A DNA stretch of 64,000 nucleotides from Nocardia australiensis (GCF_020733705.1 NZ_JAJFZM010000001.1:868001-932000); one strand, 5' to 3'. Positions 45,854 to 55,344 are shown, counted from the first letter of the stretch. Numbers and translations: made by a program. The notes: generated by a model not told the origin, from the sequence alone.

Positions 45854-47092
45854 CTAACGGGGCGGGCCCGGGGCGACGGGGGTCGCCGAGATGCTTGGCG
45901 CGTGCGTCTCGTCCAATGCGGACAGACCCTTCCAGGTGCTCCAGTCGATCGTCCAGTCGTAGACGTCGCCGTCGGCGGCCGACATCGGGATCGACGTGCC
46001 GGTCACCTCCACCGGATCGCCGTAGAGCGCAGTGGGGAAATATGCCTGCGCGTCACCGGGGGACAAATTGATGCAACCGTTGGTGACATTCGAGGAGCCC
46101 TGCGCCGATAGCGATTCCGGGTTCGCGTGAATGAATTCGCCGTTATTGGAAATGCGCACCGCCCAGCGTTCCCGAACGTTGGTATAGAACGGCGGGTTCG
46201 ACATCATGAAGTCTTCGTACTTCTCGGTGACCACGTGTACACCGGAACGAGTCACATTACGAGGCTCGTTGCCCTCGCCGTAGCTGACCGCGAAATCGAA
46301 GACAGTCTGACCGTCGCGCACCACCTGCATCCGATGACTCGGCGCATTGGCCTGCACGATCTGACTGCGGCCGATGCGGAACTCCGACGTGAGATCGGTA
46401 TATCCATAATTGCCGCCACCGAGATCGAGTCCGTAGAGCTTGGCCGAGACCTGCACATCGGTGCCGGGCACCCAATATTCCTTGGGTCGCCAGTGCAGCC
46501 GCGAGCCGCCGTTATCGTCCGGGAACCAGGCCCACGCACCTTCGGTGGGTGGGTTCGTGGTGACGGTGAGCGCCTTCTCCACCTCGGCCTTGTTCTGCAC
46601 GGAAGCCTGGAACTGCAAGACGACCGGCGCGGCGATGCCGACTTCCTGATTGTCGGCGATATTGAGGGTCGCCGGAACGGTGTTCTTCGGTGCCAGGGTC
46701 CTGAAGGTGCCGTCGATGGGGACGGGCTTGCGGTCGGTGCCGATCGCGGTGCCCGACCAGGTGTAGGAGGCGTCGTAACCGAGCGGCTCGGTGATCTTGT
46801 AGCTATGCCGGTCGGGCGCGAGTTCGCCGGTGACCTGCTTGCCGTTCGCGTTCGCCAGGGTGATCTGGTCGATCATGCCGTCGGTCACGGTGACCGAGAC
46901 CGGCGCGATCGGATTGACGTTCTTGGCATCGGCGGCCGGGGTCTGGGTGACCTTCGCGACCGGCCCCGAGTCCTGGGCGGACTCGCTCTTGTCGCCGCGG
47001 TCGATCGTGCATCCGGCCACCAGGGCGGCCACTGCGAGAAGCACGGCCGATACTACGGCCGCCGGTCTGCGGATGACTGGACGGTTGCTCAC
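45854..47092 (-). CDS. L,D-transpeptidase lipoprotein (LprQ/LdtMt5-like)
   Basis: A 412-residue cell-wall enzyme forming 3-3 peptidoglycan cross-links. A signal peptide ends in lipobox LVAGC (about residue 28). Two immunoglobulin-like domains follow (about 55-150 and 150-260), and the YkuD catalytic domain covers about 260-385. The catalytic histidine is in EFIHANPESLS and the cysteine in NVTNGCINLSPGDAQ, where the common SHGC motif is TNGC. It corresponds to Rv0483 and is convergent with mscL. Confidence 0.9.
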   Translation of the reverse strand: MSNRPVIRRPAAVVSAVLLAVAALVAGCTIDRGDKSESAQDSGPVAKVTQTPAADAKNVNPIAPVSVTVTDGMIDQITLANANGKQVTGELAPDRHSYKITEPLGYDASYTWSGTAIGTDRKPVPIDGTFRTLAPKNTVPATLNIADNQEVGIAAPVVLQFQASVQNKAEVEKALTVTTNPPTEGAWAWFPDDNGGSRLHWRPKEYWVPGTDVQVSAKLYGLDLGGGNYGYTDLTSEFRIGRSQIVQANAPSHRMQVVRDGQTVFDFAVSYGEGNEPRNVTRSGVHVVTEKYEDFMMSNPPFYTNVRERWAVRISNNGEFIHANPESLSAQGSSNVTNGCINLSPGDAQAYFPTALYGDPVEVTGTSIPMSAADGDVYDWTIDWSTWKGLSALDETHAPSISATPVAPGPPR

Positions 47093-47157
47093 CGCATCGA
47101 ATTTACGCGCGGAGATTCGATGAACCGGTCAGCGAAGAATGTGACGGCGATCTCCGG

Positions 47158-48264
47158 TCAGAGCGTGACACCCACAGTGACCGGTTCCGGTTCCAGCCGT
47201 ATGCCGAACCGTTCGGCCACTCCATCGCGCACCGTCCGAGCCAGCGCAACCACGTCCGCGGCGGTAGCGCCGCCACGGTTGGTCAGCGCCAGCGTGTGTT
47301 TCGTCGACAGCCGGGCCGGGGCGGCCGGGCCGGGGAAGCCCTTGGCGAAACCGGCCCGCTCGATGAGCCAGCCGGCGGGGAATTTGACCCCATCCGGCGC
47401 CGGGTAGGCCGGAATGCTGACATCGCCCACATAGTCGGTGATCGCGGCCCGCACCTGCGCGACGCGGGCCTCGGGTACTACCGGATTGGTGAAGAACGAG
47501 CCCGCACTCCAGGTGTCGTGGTCGGCGGCATCGAGCACCATGCCCTTGCCTGACCGCAACCGCAGCACCGCGGCTCTGACCTGATCCGCGGGCCGGGACG
47601 TACCGTCGGTCGCGTCGAGCGCGCGGGCGAGTTCGCCGTAGCGAAGTGGCGCGCTCGATCCTGTTGGGTCGAGCGCGTAGTCGACGGCGAGCACCACCGC
47701 GTCATCGCGGTGCTTGAGCACGCTGGTGCGATATCCGAAACCGAGTTCGCCGGGTTCGGCCCAGCGGATCTCGCCGCTCGCCCGGTCGAGCAGCCGCACC
47801 CGGCGCAGCAGGTTCGCCACCTCCACGCCATAGGCGCCGACGTTCTGCACGGGTGTCGCGCCGGCCGACCCCGGGATTCCGGACAGGCACTCCAGACCGC
47901 CCAAACCGGCGGCGACCGTCGCGGCCACCACGAAGTCCCAGTCCGCGCCTGCCTCGGCTATCACGCCATCCGCGCCGATCTCGACGCCGCCGGTAAGCAC
48001 GCGGACCACAACTCCGTCGAAGCCGTCGTCGGCGATCAGCAAATTGGAACCACCCGCTAGCAGCAATACCGGGATATCGGCGGCGTCGAGCGCGCGCACG
48101 GTCGCCACCAGCGACTCGGTGCTCGCGCATTCGGCGACCGTGGCCGGGCCGCCGACCCGCAGCGTAGTGAGGTCCGCCAATCGCACCGATTCGCGCAGCA
48201 GCGCACCGGTGTCGGTCAGCAGGTCGCGCAGCTGATCGGTCGAGACCACCCGTGAAGTTCGCAC
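47158..48264 (-). CDS. murB: UDP-N-acetylenolpyruvoylglucosamine reductase
   Basis: A 368-residue FAD enzyme of peptidoglycan synthesis, one residue shorter than Rv0482. The FAD-binding part has [31 protein letters not shown] and [20 protein letters not shown]. The catalytic residues are the arginine in FGYRTSVLK, the serine in [10 protein letters not shown] and a C-terminal glutamate in [13 protein letters not shown] 48264 was chosen; upstream in-frame sequence overlaps the divergent DUF2505 gene. Confidence 0.95.
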   Translation of the reverse strand: MRTSRVVSTDQLRDLLTDTGALLRESVRLADLTTLRVGGPATVAECASTESLVATVRALDAADIPVLLLAGGSNLLIADDGFDGVVVRVLTGGVEIGADGVIAEAGADWDFVVAATVAAGLGGLECLSGIPGSAGATPVQNVGAYGVEVANLLRRVRLLDRASGEIRWAEPGELGFGYRTSVLKHRDDAVVLAVDYALDPTGSSAPLRYGELARALDATDGTSRPADQVRAAVLRLRSGKGMVLDAADHDTWSAGSFFTNPVVPEARVAQVRAAITDYVGDVSIPAYPAPDGVKFPAGWLIERAGFAKGFPGPAAPARLSTKHTLALTNRGGATAADVVALARTVRDGVAERFGIRLEPEPVTVGVTL

Positions 48265-48288
48265 AGCCAGACGGTAGCGTGTCCGATC

Positions 48289-48774
48289 ATGGCTACACCC
48301 CTGGCGTACACGGCCCGCTACACATTTCCGGCCGTTGCTGTGCGCGCGGCGATCGCAGACGAGCAGTATTGGAAGGACCGCATCGCCGAGGTGGGTGGAC
48401 CGAACGCTCGGCTCGACCTGGTCGCTGTCAACGGTGACCAAGTCCGAGTCGAGCTGGTGCAGGCTATCGCCGCTGAGCTGCTGCCCGCCGCGATCACCGC
48501 GGTGCGCCCCGGCGACCTGATCATCCCGCGCGTCGAGAACTGGACCGGCGACTTCGCGACCTTCGAGGCCCGCGTCGAGGGGGCGCCTGCCGAGGTCCGT
48601 GGCACCATCACCCTCGCCGATGACGGTTCCGGTTCGGTCGCCACCGTCACCGGCAGCATCGAGGTGAAGATCCCGCTGTTCGGCGGCAAGATCGAAACCG
48701 CGATCGCCGAACACCTCACCAACCTGCTCGCCTCCGAGGAGGAGTTCAGCAACACCTGGCTCGGATCGCACTGA
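48289..48774 (+). CDS. DUF2505 protein, copy 1 (Rv0481c position)
   Basis: A 161-residue START/SRPBCC-like protein typical of DUF2505: [20 protein letters not shown] at the start, [29 protein letters not shown], and [21 protein letters not shown] before [16 protein letters not shown]. The fold suggests binding of a hydrophobic ligand, but none is known. It is divergent from murB with 24 bp between starts, so the promoters overlap. Confidence 0.82.
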   Translation: MATPLAYTARYTFPAVAVRAAIADEQYWKDRIAEVGGPNARLDLVAVNGDQVRVELVQAIAAELLPAAITAVRPGDLIIPRVENWTGDFATFEARVEGAPAEVRGTITLADDGSGSVATVTGSIEVKIPLFGGKIETAIAEHLTNLLASEEEFSNTWLGSH

Positions 48775-48967
48775 CCGGGCGCCCCGGCGCGAGCGACGGC
48801 CCTGGATGCGGTACCGCCAGTGCTCGGGAGCGCCCGCGATTGGGCACCGCCCCGCCACCGGTGCGGACTGGGCTAGGTCCGGGTCTGATCGGCCACGGCC
48901 TGTGGTGGCTGCCCACATTTACCGCCGAACGATGACGCGACGATCGGTCCCGGTAACGTGATCGCCC

Positions 48968-49486
48968 ATGGCTCGTCGACTGGACTACTCAGCCCGCTAC
49001 CCGTTGCACAACACCAAAGAGCTGTATGCGGCACTGTCGAACCGCGACTATTGGGAGGCACGGGTCACGGAGATGCGGAAGTACTCCGACAACGAGGTCA
49101 TCAGCCATGAGGTGAGCGACTCCGGGATCGAACTCGTGATGCATCACATTCTGCCGAGGGAGATGCTGCCGGAGATCGCGCAGGCCGTGATGCGCAAGGA
49201 CATGGTGATCACCCGCAAGGAGAGCTACGGCCTGTTCAACGAGGACGAGGTCATCGGCAAATACTCGGCATCCATTCCCGCAGGCCCTGGCAGTCTCGGC
49301 GGCACCGTTCGACTGTTCCCGACCGACACCGGCGCCACCATGCGGTTCTCCTCCGAGGCGAAGGTGTTCATTCCGATGGTGGGTCCGCGACTGGAGCAGC
49401 TGATGCTGGTGAATCTGGTCGACCTGTTCCGTGCCGAAGCCGAAGAGACCGTGCGGTGGCTGGAAGAGCAAAACCCGACCCACTGA
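48968..49486 (+). CDS. DUF2505 protein, copy 2
   Basis: A 172-residue paralogue of the preceding gene, with LDYSARYPLHNTKELYAALS at the N-terminus and KVFIPMVGPRLEQLMLVNLV near the C-terminus. The two share the layout (YWEARVTEM versus YWKDRIAEV) but are clearly diverged, so the duplication is old. The stop lies inside the following methyltransferase gene. Confidence 0.8.
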   Translation: MARRLDYSARYPLHNTKELYAALSNRDYWEARVTEMRKYSDNEVISHEVSDSGIELVMHHILPREMLPEIAQAVMRKDMVITRKESYGLFNEDEVIGKYSASIPAGPGSLGGTVRLFPTDTGATMRFSSEAKVFIPMVGPRLEQLMLVNLVDLFRAEAEETVRWLEEQNPTH

Positions 49487-50253
49487 GCAAACCGGTCGGC
49501 ACCATCACCCGTGGCACCACCGGCGTCAACCGGTTGCGGCGCAGCGATCGGTGGCTGATGCACGACGACCTGGTCAGTACGCGACTGCGGGCCGCCGCCG
49601 ATCCACTTGTCGTCGACCTCGGCTACGGAGCGAGTCCATGGACGACGCTGGAGTTGGCGACGCGCCTGCGTACCGTCCGCCCGGATGTGCGCGTCGTCGG
49701 TCTCGAGATCGATCCACAGCGGGTGGCGCCCGGTCGCGACGGCGTGACCTTCGCCCGTGGCGGATTCGAATTGGCCGGGCTGCGACCGACTTTGGTGCGC
49801 GCGTTCAATGTGCTCCGGCAGTATCCGGAATCGGCGGTGCCCGGGGCATGGTCGACCATTCTGACCGGTATCGCACCGGGCGGGCTGCTCGTCGACGGCA
49901 CCTGTGACGAGTTGGGCCGCCGCTGCGCCTGGGTACTGCTGGATCGTTCCGGCCCGCTGTCGCTCACGGTGGCGTGGGACCCGTTCACCGTCGATCGCCC
50001 CTCCGATATCGCCGAGCGACTCCCGAAGGTGTTGATACACCGCAACATTCCGGGCGAACCGATCCACACGCTGCTCACCGCCGCCGACCGGGCCTGGGCG
50101 CACGCCGCGCCGCTGGCGCCGTTCGGGCCGAGGATACGTTGGCGTGCCGCATCGGAGTCGTTGCGGCGGAACGGTTTTCCGGTGCGCCCCTACCGTCGTC
50201 GGATGCGCGATTGCGTACTTTCGGTGCCATGGTCGGCGGTGGCGCCGAACTGA
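49456..50253 (+). CDS. SAM-dependent methyltransferase, class I
   Basis: A 265-residue protein with the SAM motif VVDLGYGASPWTTLELATRL (about residues 52-71) and a VVGLEIDPQRV acidic loop. The GTG at 49456 gives a 31 bp overlap with DUF2505 copy 2. A start nearer residue 15 (GTITRGTTGVNRLRR) is possible. The later part (RCAWVLLDRSGPLSLTVAWD) is unusual among small-molecule methyltransferases, and no substrate can be suggested. Confidence 0.75.
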   Translation: MAGRAKPDPLSKPVGTITRGTTGVNRLRRSDRWLMHDDLVSTRLRAAADPLVVDLGYGASPWTTLELATRLRTVRPDVRVVGLEIDPQRVAPGRDGVTFARGGFELAGLRPTLVRAFNVLRQYPESAVPGAWSTILTGIAPGGLLVDGTCDELGRRCAWVLLDRSGPLSLTVAWDPFTVDRPSDIAERLPKVLIHRNIPGEPIHTLLTAADRAWAHAAPLAPFGPRIRWRAASESLRRNGFPVRPYRRRMRDCVLSVPWSAVAPN

Positions 50254-50269
50254 CCGCGCTGCCGGTGAT

Positions 50270-50878
50270 TCACACGCCCGCCAACGCCCGGTCTATCCTC
50301 GCTGCCGCGTGCGGCGGCAAATATCCACTGGCCGAACGGATCCCCTCGATCGCACAGCGGTGGATAGCGACCGCGTCACCGACCACTTCGTCGAGCGCCG
50401 ACTGCCCGATATCGGCCTCCGCCAGATCCAGCACAGTCCGAACCGGCGTCGTTACCAGGAACGAACCGGCCGATTCCACGTCAGTACCGGCCAGCCTGCG
50501 CCGCAACACCACCAACCGCGGTGTCACCGGCGGTCGTCCCGCGCCGACCGACAGGTGCAGGAACCTCGGGCCCAGCCGCCCCAGCCCGTGCAGTTCCGCC
50601 GCGCTCTGATGTGAAACCGCTACGGCGCCGTCAAACCACGCTGCCCACATGGCGTATTCGTCGAGCGGCCCCTCGACCCATTCGCCCAGCCGCAGCAGCC
50701 CGACCCCGGCTCGGGTCACCGATCCGTCCGCGAGACCGGCCCGAACCCGCACCTCACAACCGGTGCGCGTAACCTGCCCGATGGTGAAGAAACCGGCATG
50801 GCGACCGGCCAATCTTCGCAGCACACGCCATCGGTGTTCCAAAGATTCGAACGCGCGGCCCGCCGCTTCGCCAGCCAT
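50270..50878 (-). CDS. AbiEi-like antitoxin-domain protein without a visible toxin partner
   Basis: A 202-residue protein. The N-terminal winged helix (about residues 25-75: HAGFFTIGQVTRTGCEVRVR with AGLADGSVTRAGVGLLRLG) is the usual AbiEi_4-type domain. The C-terminal part has VSHQSAAELHGLG, LHLSVGAGRPPVTPRL and TTPVRTVLDLAEADIG, also standard for these proteins. No AbiEii nucleotidyltransferase lies beside it. I chose ATG 50878; the GTG at 50941 would run the protein across the operator. Confidence 0.75.
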   Translation of the reverse strand: MAGEAAGRAFESLEHRWRVLRRLAGRHAGFFTIGQVTRTGCEVRVRAGLADGSVTRAGVGLLRLGEWVEGPLDEYAMWAAWFDGAVAVSHQSAAELHGLGRLGPRFLHLSVGAGRPPVTPRLVVLRRRLAGTDVESAGSFLVTTPVRTVLDLAEADIGQSALDEVVGDAVAIHRCAIEGIRSASGYLPPHAAARIDRALAGV

Positions 50879-50901
50879 GACGACCAGGCTACGCTCGAAT
50901 C

Positions 50902-50919
50902 TTGTGTCATATGTCACAA
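50902..50919. promoter_or_regulatory. Crp/GlxR-type palindrome in a divergent promoter
   Basis: TTGTGTCATATGTCACAA has TGTGT-N6-TCACA, one base from the cAMP-receptor consensus TGTGA-N6-TCACA. It lies 24 bp before the AbiEi-like start and 59 bp before the DUF2993 start. Confidence 0.5.
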
Positions 50920-50977
50920 TCGAAGCCCTCACCGCGCCCACATACCGGACACAGAAACGTCATGGAGAATCGGCGAC

Positions 50978-51709
50978 ATGAGCGTTAAGCCTCCCTCCAC
51001 CAAGACGATCAGCCGACGCACCCTGGTGATCGCCCTCGTCGTGGTCGCGACCCTGCTGGTCGGGGTCGTAGTCGGCGGCGAGGCGTATGCCAGGCATACC
51101 GTTTCACGTTGCATCAGTACGCAATTCGAGAAGGACATGGGCTCGAAGATCGATGTCGGCTTCGGCTGGAAGCCGATGCTGATCACCTGGTTCGACGGCA
51201 AGATTTCCGAAGTCACCGTCGACAGCGACGACACCAAGTTCGGTCCGGCCGTCGGCATGGTGGTGCATGCCCGCTTGAATGATGTAGAGGTCAAGGACAA
51301 CGGCAAGAGCGGCGGCACCATTGGCAGTTCATCGGCCGATGTCACCTGGAGCAATGACGGCATCAAGGAGACCCTCGCCGGAATGGTGACCGGCGTGAAG
51401 TCCTCGGCATCCAGCGGCATGCTGACCCTCGATGTGCTCGGCGGCCTCGCACAGTTGCAGGTGCACCCGCAGGTGACCAATGGTGTGGTGCATGTCGAGA
51501 CGGCTTCGGCTCACCTGCTCGGCATCGGACTGCCGACCGATCTGGTGCAGAGCATCGTCGATGTCTTCAGCCAGAGCCTGCAGAGCTATCCGCTCGGGCT
51601 GAAGGCCACCGATATCAAGGTGACCGACAATGGCATCGAGGTGAAACTCGCGGGCGGAGGCACCGAACTCGCCGCCGCGACCGGCAGCAACTCCGACGTC
51701 ATGTGCTGA
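50978..51709 (+). CDS. DUF2993 (LmeA-like) envelope protein
   Basis: A 243-residue protein with a single N-terminal membrane anchor (RRTLVIALVVVATLLVGVVV) and a DUF2993 domain. Typical elements are FEKDMGSKIDVGFGWKPML, ARLNDVEVKDNG and the C-terminal VFSQSLQSYPLGLKATDIKV with NGIEVKLAGGG. LmeA of mycobacteria belongs to this family and influences lipomannan maturation. A lipid-binding periplasmic role is inferred. Confidence 0.8.
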   Translation: MSVKPPSTKTISRRTLVIALVVVATLLVGVVVGGEAYARHTVSRCISTQFEKDMGSKIDVGFGWKPMLITWFDGKISEVTVDSDDTKFGPAVGMVVHARLNDVEVKDNGKSGGTIGSSSADVTWSNDGIKETLAGMVTGVKSSASSGMLTLDVLGGLAQLQVHPQVTNGVVHVETASAHLLGIGLPTDLVQSIVDVFSQSLQSYPLGLKATDIKVTDNGIEVKLAGGGTELAAATGSNSDVMC

Positions 51710-51716
51710 GACAACC

Positions 51717-52385
51717 TCAGCGCGCGAAACCATCCAACACCACACGGGATTTGGACAGACCGAGGCGGGTCGCACCGGCGGCGATCAGTTCGGCCGCGGC
51801 CTGCGCGGTTCGAATGCCGCCGCTGGCCTTGACGCCGAGGCGCCCTCCGACGGTCTCGGCCATCAGCTCGACAGCATGCACGCTGGCACCGCCCGCTGGA
51901 TGGAATCCGGTGGAGGTCTTCACAAAATCGGCGCCCGCCTGTTCGGCGATCCGGCAGACCTCAACGATCGCGGTGTCCGGCAGCGCCGCGGATTCGATGA
52001 TCACCTTGAGCAGCGCACGATCACCCACCGACTCACGAACCGTCACGATATCGGCCAGCACCGCAGTGAATTCGCCCGCTTTGGCCGCGCCCACGTCGAT
52101 GACCATGTCCACCTCGGCCGCGCCCTGGTCGACGGCAAGGCGTGCCTCGGCGCCCTTCACCAGCGAATGGTGTTTGCCCGAAGGGAATCCGGCGACCGTC
52201 GCGACCACCACCCCCGGCGCCCGCACCGGCAGCATCGACGGCGACACACAGATCGCATACACCCCGAGGTCCCGAGCCTCCGCCACCAAAGCCTCGACAT
52301 CGGCGGGCGTCGCTTCGGGGGCGAGCAGGGTGTGGTCGATCATGGCGGCCACTTCGGACCGGTTCAGCGGCGCGGAATCAGCCAT
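51717..52385 (-). CDS. deoC: Deoxyribose-phosphate aldolase
   Basis: A 222-residue class I aldolase cleaving 2-deoxyribose-5-phosphate. [32 protein letters not shown], the Schiff-base lysine in [18 protein letters not shown] and the second lysine in [11 protein letters not shown] are all present. It corresponds to Rv0478. The ATG at 52385 fits the family start. It converges on the DUF2993 gene with 7 bp between stops. Confidence 0.95.
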   Translation of the reverse strand: MADSAPLNRSEVAAMIDHTLLAPEATPADVEALVAEARDLGVYAICVSPSMLPVRAPGVVVATVAGFPSGKHHSLVKGAEARLAVDQGAAEVDMVIDVGAAKAGEFTAVLADIVTVRESVGDRALLKVIIESAALPDTAIVEVCRIAEQAGADFVKTSTGFHPAGGASVHAVELMAETVGGRLGVKASGGIRTAQAAAELIAAGATRLGLSKSRVVLDGFAR

Positions 52386-52544
52386 GGGATCAGAGTCTCG
52401 CATACCGAGGGCGAATTCCATTGCGCGCCTCCGGCACATCCCGCACACTCGATACTGCCGGTGGACTACGGGTAGCGCGGGCTGGCCCGTACCGACGGAA
52501 CAGCGGGTACGGATGGCCCTACTCGCTCAGGAGGAGATAACGCC

Positions 52545-53120
52545 GTGCTGATCCGTCGGGAACGCGCCGACGACGCCGCTGCCATCGCGGCGGTACATCG
52601 CAGCGCGTTCGGACCGCAATACGCGAACGGCGACGCCAGCACTGTCGACCTCGAGGTCGACAACGCCGACCCGCCCGAGGTCGATCTGGTCGCTCGCCTG
52701 CGCAGTGATTCGGGCTGGATCCCGACGCTTTCACTCGTCGCCATCGAATACGACCTCGTCATCGGCCACCTGTGCCTGACCCGAGCCGGAGTAGGCCCCT
52801 TCCCGGTCCTCGCGCTCGGGCCCATCGGCGTCACCACGAATCACCAGGGCAACGGCGTCGGCTCGGCGCTCATGCACGCCGCCCTAGGCGCCGCCGACGC
52901 ACTGGACGAGCCATTAGTCGGCGTACTGGGCAGCCTCGACTTCTACCCCCAATTCGGTTTCGTCCCCGCCGCCCGCCTGGGCGTAGTTCCCGACGAACCA
53001 ACATGGGCCACCCATTTCCAGGTACGACCCCTTACCGCATACGAATCTCCGATAATCGGCGAATTCCATTACGCTGAACCGTTTTACAACGATCAATCGA
53101 CCACAAACAACCGCACATAG
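52545..53120 (+). CDS. GNAT-family N-acetyltransferase
   Basis: A 191-residue acetyltransferase. The acetyl-CoA loop is GPIGVTTNHQGNGVGSALMH (Q-x-x-G-x-G/A pattern), preceded by the beta-4 strand SLVAIEYDLVIGHLCLTRAG. The C-terminus GEFHYAEPFYN matches the YhbS-like subgroup. GTG start with AGGAGGAGA 9 bp upstream. The substrate is unknown. Confidence 0.85.
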   Translation: MLIRRERADDAAAIAAVHRSAFGPQYANGDASTVDLEVDNADPPEVDLVARLRSDSGWIPTLSLVAIEYDLVIGHLCLTRAGVGPFPVLALGPIGVTTNHQGNGVGSALMHAALGAADALDEPLVGVLGSLDFYPQFGFVPAARLGVVPDEPTWATHFQVRPLTAYESPIIGEFHYAEPFYNDQSTTNNRT

Positions 53121-53195
53121 CAACAAACACTCAGACATCCCCTCCACAAAGGTGGCCATGTTCACCCCCCACTGCCCACCTGGGAGTATGTAGCG

Positions 53196-54086
53196 ATGAG
53201 TTCCGCGCTATCCGCCCTGGACGACCGCCGCTTCGTCCTCAGCCTCGGCTGCCCGGACCGACCGGGCATCATTGCCCGGATCACCTCGTTCATCGCCGAG
53301 TTCGGCGGATCGATCGTGGAGGCCGGTTACCACTCGGATGTCGACAGTGGCTGGTTTTTCACCCGCCAGGCGATCAAGTCGTCGACGGTGCCGTTCGGGT
53401 TGACGGAGCTGCGTGAGCGATTCGCCGGGGTAGCGGCCGAGCTGGGGCCGGAGACCGAGTGGCAGTTGCTGGATTCGGGGGAACGGCGCCGCGCGGTCCT
53501 GCTGGTCAGCAAGGACGGGCACTGCCTGCACGATCTGCTCGGCCGGGCCGCGAGCGGCGAGTTGCCGGCGACTATCGAGGCGGTGATCGGTAATCATCCC
53601 GATCTGGCCGGGATGACTGAGGCGCACGGCGTGAAGTTCCACTATGTGCGTTTTCCGAAGGACCCGGCTGAGCGCGGCCCGGCATTCGACGAGGTCAGGG
53701 CCCTGGTCGATGCGCATGATCCGCACGCGGTGGTCCTGGCCCGATTCATGCAGGTGCTGCCGCCGCAGCTGACCGAGCACTGGTCCGGGCGGGCGATCAA
53801 TATTCACCACAGCTTCCTGCCCTCGTTCGTCGGTGCCCGCCCGTATCACCAAGCGTTCGCTCGCGGCGTCAAGCTGATCGGCGCGACCTGTCATTATGTG
53901 ACCGCGGAACTGGATGCCGGTCCGATCATCGAGCAGGACGTGATCCGCATCGATCACGCCGACGAGGTGCGCGACATGGTGCGTCAGGGCCGCGATATCG
54001 AACGCGTCGTGCTGGCCCGCGGTCTGCGCTGGCATCTGGAGGGCCGCGTGGTTGTCCACGGTCGCCGCACTGTCGTCTTCAATTGA
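53196..54086 (+). CDS. purU: Formyltetrahydrofolate deformylase
   Basis: A 296-residue enzyme. Residues 10-85 form an ACT domain (FVLSLGCPDRPGIIARITSF), and 98-285 a formyl-transferase fold with the N/H/D catalytic set in INIHHSFLPSFVGARPYHQA (N, H) and TAELDAGPIIEQD (D). It hydrolyses 10-formyl-THF to formate and THF, balancing one-carbon pools. It is monocistronic. Confidence 0.94.
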   Translation: MSSALSALDDRRFVLSLGCPDRPGIIARITSFIAEFGGSIVEAGYHSDVDSGWFFTRQAIKSSTVPFGLTELRERFAGVAAELGPETEWQLLDSGERRRAVLLVSKDGHCLHDLLGRAASGELPATIEAVIGNHPDLAGMTEAHGVKFHYVRFPKDPAERGPAFDEVRALVDAHDPHAVVLARFMQVLPPQLTEHWSGRAINIHHSFLPSFVGARPYHQAFARGVKLIGATCHYVTAELDAGPIIEQDVIRIDHADEVRDMVRQGRDIERVVLARGLRWHLEGRVVVHGRRTVVFN

Positions 54087-54295
54087 CCGGTCGGCATGGA
54101 GTGCTCGGTCGGCGGGTGCACCGCTTCCAGGACGTCGGCCAGATCTTCGTTGAACCGCTCGTAGTTGGAAGCCCGCCGGCGCGGACGGCAACATTGCACG
54201 CATCGGACACCACTTTGCGTTACTGCTAGATACAGCAACCCCGATTCGCGCTGCCAGCTACTGCCGACACTGAGAATGTTCGACCGAATTCCGCT

Positions 54296-54601
54296 CTACC
54301 AGCGCGGACCGCGCTGAATCTCGTCCACCTTCGGGCGCACGTCGGCCAGATAGATGCCGGTCGCGATGATCGCGACGAGCGCAAGCAGGCTCGTGACTTC
54401 CAGCGACAGCAGCAGGAACAACAACGCCCCGACCAGAATCGCGATCCAGATCGGCTTGGTCAGCTTGTCCACAGCCGTGAAGGCGTCGGGACGCTGACGG
54501 ATGGCGTGTATCAGCGCGAAGATCGTCGCACCGAGTGCCACCAGCCGCAGTACGAGCAAGATCATGCCGGTCAAACCGTGCGCAATATCCACCCCACCCA
54601 T
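54296..54601 (-). CDS. DUF2516 membrane protein
   Basis: A 101-residue protein with three hydrophobic helices (about 12-32, 49-68 and 68-87) and an IHAIRQRPDAFTAVDKLTKP loop typical of DUF2516. M. tuberculosis has a small membrane protein (Rv0476) beside hbhA. The ATG at 54601 lacks a strong Shine-Dalgarno; GTG 54592 after GGGTGGG is an alternative. It follows hbhA on the same strand with 62 bp between. Confidence 0.75.
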   Translation of the reverse strand: MGGVDIAHGLTGMILLVLRLVALGATIFALIHAIRQRPDAFTAVDKLTKPIWIAILVGALLFLLLSLEVTSLLALVAIIATGIYLADVRPKVDEIQRGPRW

Positions 54602-54663
54602 ATTAGAAGCAATGGCCCCGCACACCAGTGGTGTGCGGGGCCAGGGGTGGTTCGATAAAGCGA

Positions 54664-55344
54664 TTACATCTTCTTCGGAGCGGCCTTCTTGGCCGGAGCC
54701 CTGGCGGGCGCCTTCTTGGCCGGGGCCTTCCTCGCCGCGACAGGTTCGGTCTCGGTGGTCACCGTCAGCACCTCGGCGTCGACGACCGGCTCGGCCTTGG
54801 CTTCGGCTTCGGCTTCGGCTTCGGATTCGGATTCGGATTCGGCTTCGGCAGCTTCCTCGACCTTGGCCGGACGGCCGATGAGGTCGTTGACGCGGCCGAG
54901 TACATCCTCCGCACGAGTGGTCGCGTCCTTATAGATGGACTCGACGCGCTCGAGCTGGTCATCGACCAGGTGGTTGGCGCGCAGCCGCTCAACGGTCTCC
55001 TCGCCACGCACGACAAGGTCCGAGTACAGGTCGACGACCTGGTGGTAGTACTTCTCGGCGAGGATGCGCAGTTCTTCGGGGGTGAACTTCTCGCGCAGCT
55101 CGGCGAGGTCCTCCGGAAGCTCGGACGGCAGTCCGGACAGCCGCTCGCGCAGCGATTCGAACTGGGCCTGGACGTCGGCGGGCACGTTGGCGAAGCGCTC
55201 GCGTGTCTCTTCGACGCGGCCGGACACATCGGCGGTGGCGGCGCGTTCGCGCACCTGGGTGACGGCGTCGACGACGGCGGCGTAGACGGCATCACCGGCA
55301 CCGACGGTGGCGAACAGTGGTTTGGTGGAGTTCTTCTCGGTCAT
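54664..55344 (-). CDS. hbhA: Heparin-binding hemagglutinin-like protein
   Basis: A 226-residue surface-associated protein. Residues 15-150 are long helices with heptad repeats (VRERAATADVSGRVEETRER, LRERLSGLPSELPEDLAELR). An EA/ES low-complexity run (about 163-180) follows, then a Lys/Ala/Pro tail, ARKAPAKKAPARAPAKKAAP. The lysine tail is the heparan-sulfate binding region in mycobacterial HbhA and may be methylated there. The ATG overlaps the stop of the XRE regulator. It corresponds to Rv0475. Confidence 0.9.
   Translation of the reverse strand: MTEKNSTKPLFATVGAGDAVYAAVVDAVTQVRERAATADVSGRVEETRERFANVPADVQAQFESLRERLSGLPSELPEDLAELREKFTPEELRILAEKYYHQVVDLYSDLVVRGEETVERLRANHLVDDQLERVESIYKDATTRAEDVLGRVNDLIGRPAKVEEAAEAESESESEAEAEAEAKAEPVVDAEVLTVTTETEPVAARKAPAKKAPARAPAKKAAPKKM
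54799..54848. repeat. Hexanucleotide microsatellite within hbhA
   Basis: Eight tandem hexamers of (C/A)TTCGG type encode the EA/ES dipeptide run of HbhA. Length changes would be in frame. Confidence 0.8.

Noticed and set aside
54100..54240. Minus-strand peptide resembling part of a real protein (NYERFNEDLADVLEAVHPPT)
   Set aside because: It is short, lacks a start signal and domain, and runs into antisense purU. It could be a remnant, but the evidence is too thin to list as a gene.
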